This document shows positions 1-11,594 of a stretch of DNA of 64,000 nt, in pieces. Within the stretch, counting starts at the first letter, position 1, and every line of letters starts with the position of its first letter. This stretch comes from Streptomyces sp. M92. GTDB taxonomy: Bacteria; Actinomycetota; Actinomycetes; Streptomycetales; Streptomycetaceae. The DNA is taken from assembly GCF_028473745.1 (NCBI RefSeq), contig NZ_CP101137.1:1364001-1428000 (forward strand), read 5' to 3'. Under the pieces are notes generated by a model, which saw only the letters and a list, made by a program, of their open reading frames with translations, did no database searches and was not told the origin of the DNA. A program made the translations under genes and the position numbers.

Positions 1-315
1 GCGGACGTACCGCCACACCCCCGTCGTCAGCACCCCGAGCGCCATCAGCGCACCGATCCGCAGCACGACGAAGACCGAGAAGCCGGTCAGCTCGGCCAGC
101 GCACCGAGCAGCACCGTCCACGGCGAGTAGTAGGGGCTCGGCGTGTCCGCGTCGACCAGGGGGTTGCCGGGGTCGGTGAGGCTGTGCCGCAGTCGTTCGA
201 CGGTGGCCGCGTGGATACCGAGGTCACCGGCCCACGGCAGTCGGACGACGGCCAGGAGCAGGAGCAGCAGGAGGACGAGCGCGGCGACGCGTGTCGTCCA
301 GAGACGCCCAGTCAC
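1..315 (-). CDS. Integral membrane protein, N-terminal part only (runs off the left edge)
   Basis: The reverse strand reads open from a GTG at 315 through the window edge, giving the first 105 residues. Residues about 8-26 are a Leu/Val-rich membrane segment preceded by Arg, followed by a polar stretch containing TPSPYYSPWT and a second hydrophobic segment (LRIGALMALGVLTTGVW). This is the layout of a polytopic membrane protein whose first outer loop may be catalytic, as in membrane glycosyltransferases, but the family is not recognised. The start is chosen because an upstream in-phase extension is closed; the RBS is weak. The next gene on this strand (glutamate dehydrogenase) ends upstream at 420 with its own terminator between them, so this gene is probably transcribed separately. 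Confidence 0.6.
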   Translation of the reverse strand, partial: MTGRLWTTRVAALVLLLLLLLAVVRLPWAGDLGIHAATVERLRHSLTDPGNPLVDADTPSPYYSPWTVLLGALAELTGFSVFVVLRIGALMALGVLTTGVWRYVR

Positions 316-355
316 ACGGTCACCCTATACGGGGCATTACACCCACATCGGACAT

Positions 356-389
356 GAGGCGCCCCGGGCCGCAGGACCCGGGGCGCCTC
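356..389 (-). terminator. Rho-independent terminator of the glutamate dehydrogenase gene
   Basis: A perfect 13-bp inverted repeat (gaggcgccccggg at 356-368, cccggggcgcctc at 377-389) with an 8-base loop lies 31 bases past the dehydrogenase stop codon. There is no U-tract, as is usual for Streptomyces terminators. Confidence 0.7.
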
Positions 390-419
390 ACTCGGCTGTG
401 CGACTACGGCGTCACGCCG

Positions 420-3400
420 TCACGAGTGCGTGCGCAGCAGCGTCCGCATCGTCCGCATGGCCACGGACAGGTTGGAGAGGTCGAACGTCTCCGAGTTGTG
501 GATCTCCTCCAGCGTGGTGCGGGCACGGCCGAGGATCGCCGCGTTCTTCTGCTCCCACGCCTTGAACCGCTGCTCCGGCGTGGACGTGCCGTTGCCGGCC
601 GCCAGCACATCGGCGGTGAGCGCCGCGTGCGCCGCGTACAGGTCCTCGCGGATCGCCGCGCGGGCCATGGACTGCCAGCGGTCGTTGCGGGGCAGATCGC
701 TGATCCGGTCCATCAGCTGGGTGACACTCAGCCGGTCGGCGAGGTCGTAGTACACCTCGGCGACGTCCAGCGGCTCCTTGCCCATGCGGTCGGCCACCGA
801 CACGATGTCCAGGGTCGGGAAGGCCGAGGAGAAACCGGCCACCCGGGTGGCCGGCTCGTCCGGCACCCCGGCGGCGGTCAGCTCGTCGTAGATGTGCTGG
901 TACCACTCCGCGTCCGCGCCGCGCAGCAGCTTCGGCAGCTGCGACCAGACCTGCTCGACGCGCTCGGCGAAGAAGTCCACCGTCTCGGCGAGCTCCAGCG
1001 GCTGCGGCCGGTTGTTGAGCAACCACCGCGTGCCGCGCTCGACCAGGCGCCGCGAGTGCAGCCGGATGCGGGTCTGGACGGCGGCCTCGACCTTGGTGTC
1101 CAGGGCCTCCACCGCGTCCCACACCGGGGAGGAGCGGAAGATCGCCCGGGCCGCGGTCTGGGCCCGCACGATCTCCTCCAGCGACGCGCCGGTTTCCTCG
1201 CGCATCCGGTGCAGGTACGTCGTACCGCCCGTGTTGACCGTGTCGTTGACCAGGACGGTCGTGGTGATCTCGCGGCGCAGCGGGTGGCCGTCGATCTGGT
1301 CCAGGAACTGTTCGCGCAGCGCCGTCGGGAAGTAGGCGTGCAGCAGGCCCTTGAGGTACGGGTCGTCGGGCAGCGAGGTGTGCAGCAGCTCCTCGGCGAC
1401 CGTGATCTTCGTGTACGCCAGCAGTACGGCCGTCTCCGGGCCGGTCAGGCCCTGTCCGGCGCCGAGGCGTTCCCGGATCTGGCGGTCGGTGGGCAGGAAC
1501 TCCAGGGCCCGGTCGAGGCTGCCCTCGCGCACTAGGTGGCGCATGAAGCGCTGCTGGGCGTGGAGCATGTCGTTGGACTGGGCCAGGGCGTTGGCGATCG
1601 CCGTGTTCTGCGCGTAGTTGTTGCGCAGGACCAGCGCGCCGACCTCGTCGGTCATCTGGGCCAGCAGCTTGTTGCGCTGCTTGACGGTCATGTCGCCGTC
1701 CTTGACCAGACCGTTGAGCAGGATCTTGATGTTCACCTCGTGGTCGGAGGTGTCCACGCCCGCGCTGTTGTCGATGGCGTCCGTGTTGATCTTGCCGCCG
1801 GTGCGGGCGAACTCGATCCGGCCCAGCTGGGTCAGGCCCAGGTTGCCGCCCTCGCCCACGACCTGGACGCGCAGGTCCTTGCCGTCGACGCGGATGGCGT
1901 CGTTGCCCTTGTCGCCGACGTCGCCGTTGGACTCGGTGGACGCCTTGACGTAGGTGCCGATACCGCCGTTCCACAGCAGGTCCACCGGGGAGCTGAGGAT
2001 CGCCTTCATCAGCTCGGCCGGAGTCATCTTGGTGACGCCGGCCTCGATCCCGAGGGCCTCGCGCATGTGGGCGTTGACCGGGATCGACTTGGCCGAGCGC
2101 GGGAAGACGCCGCCGCCCGCCGAGATCAGCGCGGTGTCGTAGTCCTCCCAGGAGGAGCGCGGCAGCTCGAACAGACGGCGCCGCTCGGCGTACGAAGTGG
2201 CCGAGTCCGGGTTCGGGTCGACGAAGATGTGCCGGTGGTCGAAGGCGGCGACCAGGCGGATGTGCTCGGACAGCAGCATGCCGTTGCCGAACACGTCGCC
2301 GGACATGTCGCCGATGCCGACGACGGTGAAGTCCTGGGTCTGGGTGTCCACGCCCAGCTCCCGGAAGTGCCGCTTGACGGACTCCCAGGCGCCGCGGGCG
2401 GTGATGCCCATGCCCTTGTGGTCGTAGCCCGCGCTGCCGCCGGAGGCGAAGGCGTCGCCGAGCCAGAAGTTGTAGGACTCGGCGACCTCGTTGGCGATGT
2501 CCGAGAACTTCGCCGTGCCCTTGTCGGCGGCGACGACGAGGTACGTGTCGTCCTCGTCGTGCCGGACGACGTCCGCCGGGTGTACGACCTCGCCGGCCAC
2601 CATGTTGTCGGTGATGTCGAGCAGCGCCGAGATGAAGGTCTTGTAGCTGGCGATGCCCTCGGCCATCCAGGCGTCGCGGTCGACGCCCGGGTCCGGGAGC
2701 TGCTTGGCGACGAAGCCGCCCTTGGCGCCGACCGGCACGATGACGGTGTTCTTCACCATCTGCGCCTTGACCAGGCCGAGGATCTCGGTACGGAAGTCCT
2801 CCCGGCGGTCCGACCAGCGCAGACCGCCGCGCGCGACCTTGCCGAAGCGCAGGTGCACGCCCTCGACACGCGGCGAGTACACCCAGATCTCGAACGCCGG
2901 ACGCGGCGCGGGCAGGTCGGGGATGGCCTGCGGATCGAACTTCATGGAGACGTAGTCGTGCGGCCTGCCGTCGCTCGTCTTCTGGAAGAAGTTCGTCCGC
3001 AGCGTCGCCTTGATCACGGTGAGGAAGGAGCGCAGGATGCGGTCCTCGTCGAGGCTGGCGACCTGGTCGAGGGCGGCGTCGACCTCTTCGAGCAGGGCGT
3101 CGACGATCTCCCGCCCGGCGCGCTGGCGCTCCGGGGCCATCCGCGCCTCGAAGAGGGAGACCAGCAGGCGCGTGGTGTGGACGTTGTTGCGGAGGGTGTC
3201 CTCCATGTAGTCCTGGCTGAACGTCGACCCGGCCTGCCGCAGGTACTTGGCGTACGCGCGCAGCACCATGGCCTGGCGCCAGGTCAGGCCGGCGCTGAGC
3301 ACCAGGGAGTTGAAGCCGTCGTTCTCCGCCTGCCCGTTCCAGGTCGCGGCGAAGGCCTCCTGGAAGCGCTCGCGGGCGTCGTCGCCCAGGTACTCGGCGC

Positions 3401-5360
3401 CGCCGGCCACCGACTTCGGCATGCGCAGGCCGAAGTCGTAGATCCAGGCCGTGCTGCGGTCCGCGCAGCGCAGCTCGTAGGGCCGCTCGTCGGTGACCTC
3501 GACGCCGAGCCGGCTGAGCACCGGCAGCACCGCGGACAGGGAGACCGTGCCGCCCTTCTGGTAGATCTTGAACCGGCGCTCCTCGGGCGCGGCGCCGACC
3601 GGCTCGTACAGGCTCAGCGCGAAGGTCTTCTCCTCGTCGAGCCGCTCCAGGTGACCGAGGTCGGCGACGGCGGAGCGCGGGCCGTGGTCGGCCTTGTAGC
3701 CCTCCGGGAAGGCGCTGCCGTAGCGGCGCAGCAGCTCCGCCGCGTGCTCCTCGCCGAACTCGGCGGTCAGCGCCTCGGCGAACCCGTCGGCCCAGGAGCG
3801 GGCGGCCTCGACGAGACGGGCCTCGACGCGCTCCTTGTCGGCGTCGGACAGGTGCGGCAGCTCGGTGCCCTGCGGGACGCGGACCACGAAGTGCAGCCGG
3901 GACAGGATGGACTCGGTGTTCCAGGCCGTGAAGTCGACGCTGGTGCCGCCGAGCTCCTCCTTGAGGATGTCGATGATCCGCAGCCGGACGCCGGTGGTGT
4001 AGCGGTCGCGGGGGAGGTAGACGAGGGCCGAGTAGTAGCGCCCGTACTCGTCCTGGCGCAGGTAGAGCCGCAGCCGGCGGCGCTCCTGGAGGTAGAGGAC
4101 GGAGGTGACGATGGACTGGAGCTCGTCGGGCGGCGTCTGGAACAGCTCGTCGCGCGGGTAGGTCTCCAGGATCTGGAGCAGGTCCCGGCCGTCGTGGCTG
4201 TTGGGCGAGAACCCGGCCCGCTCCAGCACCTCCTCCACCTTGCGCCGGATCACCGGCACCCGGCGGACGGACTCGGTGTAGGCGGCCGAGGAGAAGAGCC
4301 CGAGGAAGCGGCGCTCGCCGACGACGTTGCCGTTCTCGTCGAACTTCTTGACACCGATGTAGTCCAGGTACGACGGCCGGTGCACGGTCGCCCGGCTGTT
4401 GGCCTTGGTCAGCACCAGCAGCCGGTGCTCGCGGGCCTTGGCCCGGGCGTCGGCCGGGAGCCGCTCGAAGGAGGGGCTAACGGGGTGGCTCTCGTCAGTC
4501 GCGTGGTGCGGGTCGGAGCGCAGGATGCCGAGGCCGGTGCCGGGGACGGCGGCCAGGGAGTCGTCGCCGCGCAGCTCGTACTCGCGGTAGCCGAGGAAGG
4601 TGAAGTGGTCGTCGGCCAGCCAGCGCAGCAGCTCGCGGGCCTCCTCCAGCTCCCGCGGCGGCAGGTCGCCGGGGGTCGGCTCGTCGGGCAGTCCCTCGGC
4701 GATGCGGACGGCGGCGTCGCGCATCTTGCCCCAGTCCTCGACGGTCTCGCGGACGTCGTTGAGGACGCGCAGCAGGTCGGCGGTGATCTGCTTCAGGTCG
4801 CCGCGGTCGGTCTCGCGGTCGATCTCGACGTGGATCCAGGACTCGACGTGGGCGTCGTGCGGCAGGTCGGCGGAGGGGCCGCCGGTGAGCACCTCGACGA
4901 GCTTGCCGGTGAGGTCGCGCCGTACCACGATCTGCGGGTGGACCACGACGTGGATGCCGCGGCCCTGCCGGGTCAGCTCGTTGGTCACGGAGTCGACGAG
5001 GAAGGGCATGTCGTCGGTGACCACCTCGACGACGGAGTGGCTGCACGTCCAGCCGTTCTCCTCGACGGTCGGGGTGTGCACCCGCACGTTCGCCGTGCCC
5101 TGCGGGCGGTTCTCGGCCAGCCGGTAGTGCGAGACGGCGGCTCCGAAGACGTCGACCGGGTCGCGGTCGGTCAGGTCCTCCGGGGCGGTGTGCCGGTAGT
5201 AGCGCCTCAGGAACGCGAACACGGATGCCTGGTCCGGGGTGCCCGGCGTGCCCTCGTCCGTCGTCCCAGTCGGTAGGTGCCCCCCGACCGGGCTGTTCTC
5301 AGCTACCCGCGCAGCCCTGTCGAGCAGCTCGGCCTTGGCTTCGTCCAGCTTGGTCTGCAT
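420..5360 (-). CDS. gdh: NAD-specific glutamate dehydrogenase, large 180-kDa type
   Basis: This enzyme oxidises L-glutamate to 2-oxoglutarate and ammonia with NAD+, mainly for catabolism in the cytoplasm. The 1646-residue length fits the large L_180 family first studied in Streptomyces clavuligerus. The N-terminal half carries the ACT-like regulatory domains (e.g. MPFLVDSVTNEL near residue 120). The catalytic part has RGGLRWSDRREDFRTE near 845, the Lys-containing GAKGGFV near 878 and the NAD-domain motif GIGDMSGDVFGNG near 1018. The start ATG at 5360 (MQTKLDEAKAELL) is preceded by a good RBS (AGAGGAC); the frame stays open 69 bases further upstream but without an RBS and with unlike codon use. 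It is monocistronic, with 700 bases of non-coding DNA upstream and a terminator at 356-389. The long open frame on the opposite strand (1536-5276) is a GC-bias shadow. Confidence 0.96.
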   Translation of the reverse strand: MQTKLDEAKAELLDRAARVAENSPVGGHLPTGTTDEGTPGTPDQASVFAFLRRYYRHTAPEDLTDRDPVDVFGAAVSHYRLAENRPQGTANVRVHTPTVEENGWTCSHSVVEVVTDDMPFLVDSVTNELTRQGRGIHVVVHPQIVVRRDLTGKLVEVLTGGPSADLPHDAHVESWIHVEIDRETDRGDLKQITADLLRVLNDVRETVEDWGKMRDAAVRIAEGLPDEPTPGDLPPRELEEARELLRWLADDHFTFLGYREYELRGDDSLAAVPGTGLGILRSDPHHATDESHPVSPSFERLPADARAKAREHRLLVLTKANSRATVHRPSYLDYIGVKKFDENGNVVGERRFLGLFSSAAYTESVRRVPVIRRKVEEVLERAGFSPNSHDGRDLLQILETYPRDELFQTPPDELQSIVTSVLYLQERRRLRLYLRQDEYGRYYSALVYLPRDRYTTGVRLRIIDILKEELGGTSVDFTAWNTESILSRLHFVVRVPQGTELPHLSDADKERVEARLVEAARSWADGFAEALTAEFGEEHAAELLRRYGSAFPEGYKADHGPRSAVADLGHLERLDEEKTFALSLYEPVGAAPEERRFKIYQKGGTVSLSAVLPVLSRLGVEVTDERPYELRCADRSTAWIYDFGLRMPKSVAGGAEYLGDDARERFQEAFAATWNGQAENDGFNSLVLSAGLTWRQAMVLRAYAKYLRQAGSTFSQDYMEDTLRNNVHTTRLLVSLFEARMAPERQRAGREIVDALLEEVDAALDQVASLDEDRILRSFLTVIKATLRTNFFQKTSDGRPHDYVSMKFDPQAIPDLPAPRPAFEIWVYSPRVEGVHLRFGKVARGGLRWSDRREDFRTEILGLVKAQMVKNTVIVPVGAKGGFVAKQLPDPGVDRDAWMAEGIASYKTFISALLDITDNMVAGEVVHPADVVRHDEDDTYLVVAADKGTAKFSDIANEVAESYNFWLGDAFASGGSAGYDHKGMGITARGAWESVKRHFRELGVDTQTQDFTVVGIGDMSGDVFGNGMLLSEHIRLVAAFDHRHIFVDPNPDSATSYAERRRLFELPRSSWEDYDTALISAGGGVFPRSAKSIPVNAHMREALGIEAGVTKMTPAELMKAILSSPVDLLWNGGIGTYVKASTESNGDVGDKGNDAIRVDGKDLRVQVVGEGGNLGLTQLGRIEFARTGGKINTDAIDNSAGVDTSDHEVNIKILLNGLVKDGDMTVKQRNKLLAQMTDEVGALVLRNNYAQNTAIANALAQSNDMLHAQQRFMRHLVREGSLDRALEFLPTDRQIRERLGAGQGLTGPETAVLLAYTKITVAEELLHTSLPDDPYLKGLLHAYFPTALREQFLDQIDGHPLRREITTTVLVNDTVNTGGTTYLHRMREETGASLEEIVRAQTAARAIFRSSPVWDAVEALDTKVEAAVQTRIRLHSRRLVERGTRWLLNNRPQPLELAETVDFFAERVEQVWSQLPKLLRGADAEWYQHIYDELTAAGVPDEPATRVAGFSSAFPTLDIVSVADRMGKEPLDVAEVYYDLADRLSVTQLMDRISDLPRNDRWQSMARAAIREDLYAAHAALTADVLAAGNGTSTPEQRFKAWEQKNAAILGRARTTLEEIHNSETFDLSNLSVAMRTMRTLLRTHS

Positions 5361-5831
5361 TGTCCTCTGGCTCCTGTCGCGCGCCGTTGCGTGACGTTGA
5401 AGGAAGTACGGTCTCCTGCCTTCCGGCACGTCCTCGGGACACGGGGTGTCCGGTCCGTTCAGACGCTATGCCGCAAGGTGAGAGGAGCGGGGGCATATCA
5501 GCCAATGTCACCACGTTCACCAGGTGTGACGTCGCTCTCGTCGTCACCGTCCGGGGAGTGCGCGGCGTCGTACCGGGGGCCTGCGATGCCCCGTCCCGCC
5601 CGCGAAGACCAGCGACCGCCGCCCGGACACGGATGTCGTCCGTGCTCACCGGGCGCAGGGCGGGGGCAACGGTGCCCCCGCGAGCTATCGCGCTGATCAC
5701 GCCACAAGGCTATCGCTCCCCGCCGGGACCGCGTCACGACCCGTATGTGTACAAAACCAGGACCCGAACTTTGACGTTCTGCACAGAGACACCGCCCCGG
5801 CGTAACCGCGGACAGCGGCCGCGCCCCTCTG

Positions 5832-5886
5832 GCTGCGGGCAGTCGTGCCTCCCCCATTCCGGAACGGCCTGGGAGGTACCCCCAGG
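5832..5886 (-). repeat. Palindromic intergenic repeat unit, copy A (second copy at 48785-48840)
   Basis: The 55-base unit begins gctgcgggcagtcgtgcc and ends cctgggaggtacccccagg. The same unit, with only about five changes in the middle, occurs in opposite orientation at 48785-48840. It can fold through cctccccc/gggagg. It lies about 190 bases past the 3' end of the leftward HAD gene; copy B also sits at a gene 3' end. I recall such units as widespread in Streptomyces intergenic DNA, but the copy number genome-wide cannot be seen here. Confidence 0.75.
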
Positions 5887-5928
5887 GCGACGGGGGTCTC
5901 CCCGCTCATGGGCCCCTCCCGCGGGAGC

Positions 5929-5963
5929 GAAGCCGAGCGTGGGGGAGAAGCCGAGAGTGGGGG
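5929..5963. repeat. Short direct repeat, two copies, 18-base period
   Basis: gaagccgagcgtggggg (5929-5945) is followed by gaagccgagagtggggg (5947-5963), with one mismatch and a one-base spacer. It adjoins the palindromic repeat unit and may be part of the same intergenic element. Confidence 0.6.
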
Positions 5964-6076
5964 GGTGGGCGCAGCCAGGGCCGCAGCGCCGGCCGCGCGA
6001 CCCATCCCCGACGGCCGCACCGCCCCGGGTCAGCACACAACCGCCGTCTCCTCGGTCCCGCACCCCGTCGGCAGCC

Positions 6077-6751
6077 TCACGCCGCCAACCGCGCCGCCTC
6101 CACGACCGCCTCCGCCAACGTGTCCACGACCGGCACCCCGGCCCCCTCGAGACTCGCCCGGCTGTGCGACCCCCCGGTGTAGAGCACGGCCCGCGCCCCC
6201 ACCCGCCCCGCGGCCACCGCGTCGTCCGAGGCATCCCCGATCACCACCGTGCGCGCGGGATCGACCCCCGCCGAACCGGCCAGCGCGGCGATGTGCCGCA
6301 CCATGTGCTCCGCCTTGCTGCCCCCGGACGGCCCGGTCCGCCCGTCGACGCGTATGAAGTGCGACTCGATCCCGAAGCCCTTGACCAGCGGCACCAGCTC
6401 GTCGTGCCCGTACATGCTGAGGATCGACTGGCTGCGCCCCGCCGAGCCCCAGTCCGCGAGCAGCTGCGCCGCGCCCTCCGCGAGCCCGCACCGCACCCTG
6501 TGCTCGGTGTAGTGGCGCTGGAAGGTCGAGTCCATGAGCTGCCACTCGGCGTCGGTGGGCAGCCGCCCCATCAGCCGCTCGTAGAACTTCGGCACCGGCA
6601 CGCAGTACAGCGCCCGGTACTGCTCCAGCGTGATCGGCGACAGCCCCAGCTCGGCGAAGGCCGCGTTCGTCGCACCGATGATCGCGTCGTTGTCGTGGAA
6701 CAGCGTCCCGTTCCAGTCCCAGACGATGTGCGCCCCTGTCTGCATCCCCAT
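6077..6751 (-). CDS. HAD-superfamily hydrolase (phosphoglycolate-phosphatase-like)
   Basis: A cytoplasmic hydrolase of the haloacid dehalogenase fold of about 224 residues. Motif I is HIVWDWNGTLF within the first 20 residues: the nucleophile Asp is present, but the +2 position that is normally Asp (DxD) is Asn. Motif IV is seen as RTVVIGDASDDAVAAGRVGA near the C-terminus, and the cap region lies between. The substrate is unknown; phosphoglycolate or another small phosphate ester is the family default. The start is uncertain: ATG at 6751 or 6745 (MGMQTGAHIV) is preferred, while a TTG at 6781 is also possible; none has a strong RBS. The next gene on the strand (6803-7321) ends 51 bases upstream, so the two may be co-transcribed. 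Confidence 0.85.
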   Translation of the reverse strand: MGMQTGAHIVWDWNGTLFHDNDAIIGATNAAFAELGLSPITLEQYRALYCVPVPKFYERLMGRLPTDAEWQLMDSTFQRHYTEHRVRCGLAEGAAQLLADWGSAGRSQSILSMYGHDELVPLVKGFGIESHFIRVDGRTGPSGGSKAEHMVRHIAALAGSAGVDPARTVVIGDASDDAVAAGRVGARAVLYTGGSHSRASLEGAGVPVVDTLAEAVVEAARLAA

Positions 6752-6802
6752 GCCAGAAAACGTACCCGCCGCCACTGACAATCAAGGCGGGCCGCCTCGG
6801 CG

Positions 6803-7321
6803 TCAGTCGCCGGCGGCCTCGACCAGGCCCGCGATCTCCTGCGTCGCGTACCAGAGCAGCTCGTGGTCCTCCGCCCCGTCCACCACGAACTGCGCGTCGT
6901 CGTCCCCGCCGTCCGCCGCCTCGAGGGCCCCGGCCGCCGCGGTCACGTCCGCCTCGGCGTCGGCGGAGTCGACGTGCACCGAAGCCGCCTTGGCCAGCGG
7001 CAGGGGCCCGGCCACCCGCACCTCGCCCAGCGCGGCGGGACCGGACCCGCGGTCCGGGTCGGCGGTGGCCGCCCCGTCGGGCACGTCGGCGGCGACCACG
7101 ACCCGGCGCCGCGGCGCCCCGGCGTCGGCCGCCAGCAGCCGCAGCGAGGCCAGCGCGGCCCGGTTGAGCGCGGCGTACTCCAGCTCCTCGGTGTCGTCCG
7201 AGCGGTACCACTCGCGCAGCGCCGGTGTGACGGCGAGGGCGACGAGCGGCCCGGTTCCCAGCTGTCCCGTCCTGTGCGCCTCGGCGAGACCGGAGAGGGT
7301 CAGGGGAACGTAGACGCGCAT
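6803..7321 (-). CDS. Conserved actinobacterial protein of unknown function (DUF6912-like)
   Basis: A 172-residue acidic soluble protein beginning MRVYVPLTLSGLAEAHRTGQLG. I recall this N-terminus as a streptomycete conserved protein, probably DUF6912, but no catalytic motif is visible. It contains RRRVVVAADVPDGAA mid-sequence and ends with DHELLWYATQEIAGLVEAAGD. The start ATG at 7321 is preferred over an extension to 7558, because the extra 79 residues are low-complexity Gly/Arg-rich and lie in the probable promoter region shared with the divergent gene at 7637. It is upstream of the HAD gene on the same strand. Its function cannot be assigned. Confidence 0.7.
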   Translation of the reverse strand: MRVYVPLTLSGLAEAHRTGQLGTGPLVALAVTPALREWYRSDDTEELEYAALNRAALASLRLLAADAGAPRRRVVVAADVPDGAATADPDRGSGPAALGEVRVAGPLPLAKAASVHVDSADAEADVTAAAGALEAADGGDDDAQFVVDGAEDHELLWYATQEIAGLVEAAGD

Positions 7322-7636
7322 GGGGCTGCCGCTTTCGTGGTCGGGGGCTCCGCCGGGTGCCCGGGAAGGGCCGGGAAGGCCTTCAGGATACGTGCGGGTG
7401 TCCCCTTTCGAGTCCCCACCCGTGACGCCCGACGCGTCCACCTCCGTCCCGGAACTCACCCGGCGCCCCCGCACCACGCCGGGCCTTCCGACGTCCCGAT
7501 CACCCGGATAGGTGTATTCGCCGGGCCCTCGACCGCGTCGCGCTCCTCCTTGCCGCACCGTTCCGCCGCCGCGTACAAGATCCCCGACCGCAAGTTACTG
7601 CTCGGTACCAGCCGGGCCGTCGAACCGGGAGCCCCC
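7322..7636. other. Divergent promoter region, 315 bases
   Basis: Non-coding DNA between the leftward DUF6912-like gene and the rightward Rv3235-family gene. It should hold both promoters. A clean -10/-35 pair, repeat or known operator was not recognised. Confidence 0.5.
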
Positions 7637-8368
7637 ATGCGCAAGGTCATGACCAGGACGCAGTCCCGCCCGCTCCGCCTCGCACCGGCCGCGGCCGTCG
7701 CGCCGGCCGCCACGGCACTCGTCCCCACGGACTCCGCCTCGCGCGTCCCCGGCGCCGCGCCGCCCCGCAGGCCCGGCGGCGGCGCCGTACGGTCCACGGC
7801 ACCCGGTGGCCGCCCGCCGGGCTCCCCGGGCCGGTCCCCGCGGGCCCGTACACGGCCGGCGGACACCCGCCCGTCCGCGACAGGGCCGGGCCGCGCCGTC
7901 AGGACGGGTGCGCGCACGGCTGCCGGCGCCGCTGTGCCGGGCTCCGCCGCCCCGGCCGTACGCCGGGAGGCTCCGCCCGCGGCGGGGCCCGTCGTACCCG
8001 CCCAGACCCCTCGCCGTCCCGTACCCCAGCTCCGCCCGACCGATCGCTTCGCCGAGCTGCTGCTCAACGTGCTCAGCGGCCGGCGCCCCGTCCACTCGAT
8101 GCTCCGCCACACCGCCGGACGGGCCTACGACGAACTGGCCCACCTCGCCGAACGCGGCCCCCTGCGCACACGCGGCGCCCTCCCCGTCGTCCGTGACATC
8201 GGCTACTTCGAGCCCCGGCCGGGCGCCCTGGAGGTCTTCGCCCGCATCGGCGCGGGCGACCAGCTGCGCGCGATGGCCTTCCGGCTGGAGCAGGGCCGGG
8301 ACCTGCGCTGGCGCTGCACGGCGGTGGAACTGGGCGGCCCCCGCAGGCCGCGCGCGATCGACGACTGA
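7637..8368 (+). CDS. Rv3235-family protein, possible SecA-associated factor
   Basis: A 243-residue protein. Residues 1-125 are a disordered Pro/Arg/Ala-rich tail of variable composition. The folded C-terminal domain starts near LRPTDRFAELLLNVLSGRRPVHSMLRHT and ends with DQLRAMAFRLEQGRDLRWRCTAVELG, which matches my memory of the Rv3235 family (DUF6459). In actinobacteria this family is usually encoded next to secA and convergent with it, as here (secA ends at 8471), so a role related to protein export is a fair inference but unproven. The ATG at 7637 has a GGGAG RBS. The gene shares the bidirectional terminator at 8404-8441 with secA. Confidence 0.8.
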   Translation: MRKVMTRTQSRPLRLAPAAAVAPAATALVPTDSASRVPGAAPPRRPGGGAVRSTAPGGRPPGSPGRSPRARTRPADTRPSATGPGRAVRTGARTAAGAAVPGSAAPAVRREAPPAAGPVVPAQTPRRPVPQLRPTDRFAELLLNVLSGRRPVHSMLRHTAGRAYDELAHLAERGPLRTRGALPVVRDIGYFEPRPGALEVFARIGAGDQLRAMAFRLEQGRDLRWRCTAVELGGPRRPRAIDD

Positions 8369-8403
8369 TCCCTGGCCGACGGCTGAGCCCGCCCCGGGAA
8401 CGG

Positions 8404-8441
8404 CCGAAGGGCCGGACGCAGGGAGGCGTCCGGCCCTTCGG
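8404..8441. terminator. Bidirectional terminator between the Rv3235-family gene and secA
   Basis: A perfect 16-bp inverted repeat (ccgaagggccggacgc at 8404-8419, gcgtccggcccttcgg at 8426-8441) with a 6-base loop, between two convergent genes. Confidence 0.85.
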
Positions 8442-8470
8442 CGGCCGCGGTGCCCGCGGGCACCGCACGG

Positions 8471-11317
<2,847 letters not shown>

Positions 11318-11594
11318 GGGGGTTGGTCTCCTTGCCGGTCGGGCCTGGGACGGTCGGTTTCCTGTGACGTACTGAGCAACGGCCATCGTAAGCGAGGACC
11401 CCGCCGCCCCGGGAGCCCGCTGTAACGGGGACCATGTGCTCCTTCATCCAGCTTCCGGTCTGCCGTCACCCGGTTCAACGTCCGGGCACCGCGGATGGTG
11501 CCGCACCCGTCGACGAATCACGCGAAAAGTGACCGCCTGTTCACGCACGGCAAAAAGTTGGCGCCCACCGCGGAGCGCCCCGCAGAATCGGCCG

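Larger units (their letters stand above)
5361..6076. other. 716-base intergenic region: dehydrogenase leader plus repeats
   Basis: No convincing gene lies here. The part next to 5361 must hold the promoter of the leftward dehydrogenase gene, but I see no clear -10/-35 pair. The part from about 5830 to 5965 is repetitive: a palindromic unit at 5832-5886 and an 18-base-period direct repeat at 5929-5963, listed separately. The frames open across it have no homology I recognise and poor codon bias. Confidence 0.6.

Noticed and set aside
1536..5276. A 1246-codon open frame on the + strand opposite glutamate dehydrogenase
   Set aside because: Repetitive Val/Asp/Gly/Ala/Arg composition without domains; it is the antisense shadow of a real conserved gene in high-GC DNA.
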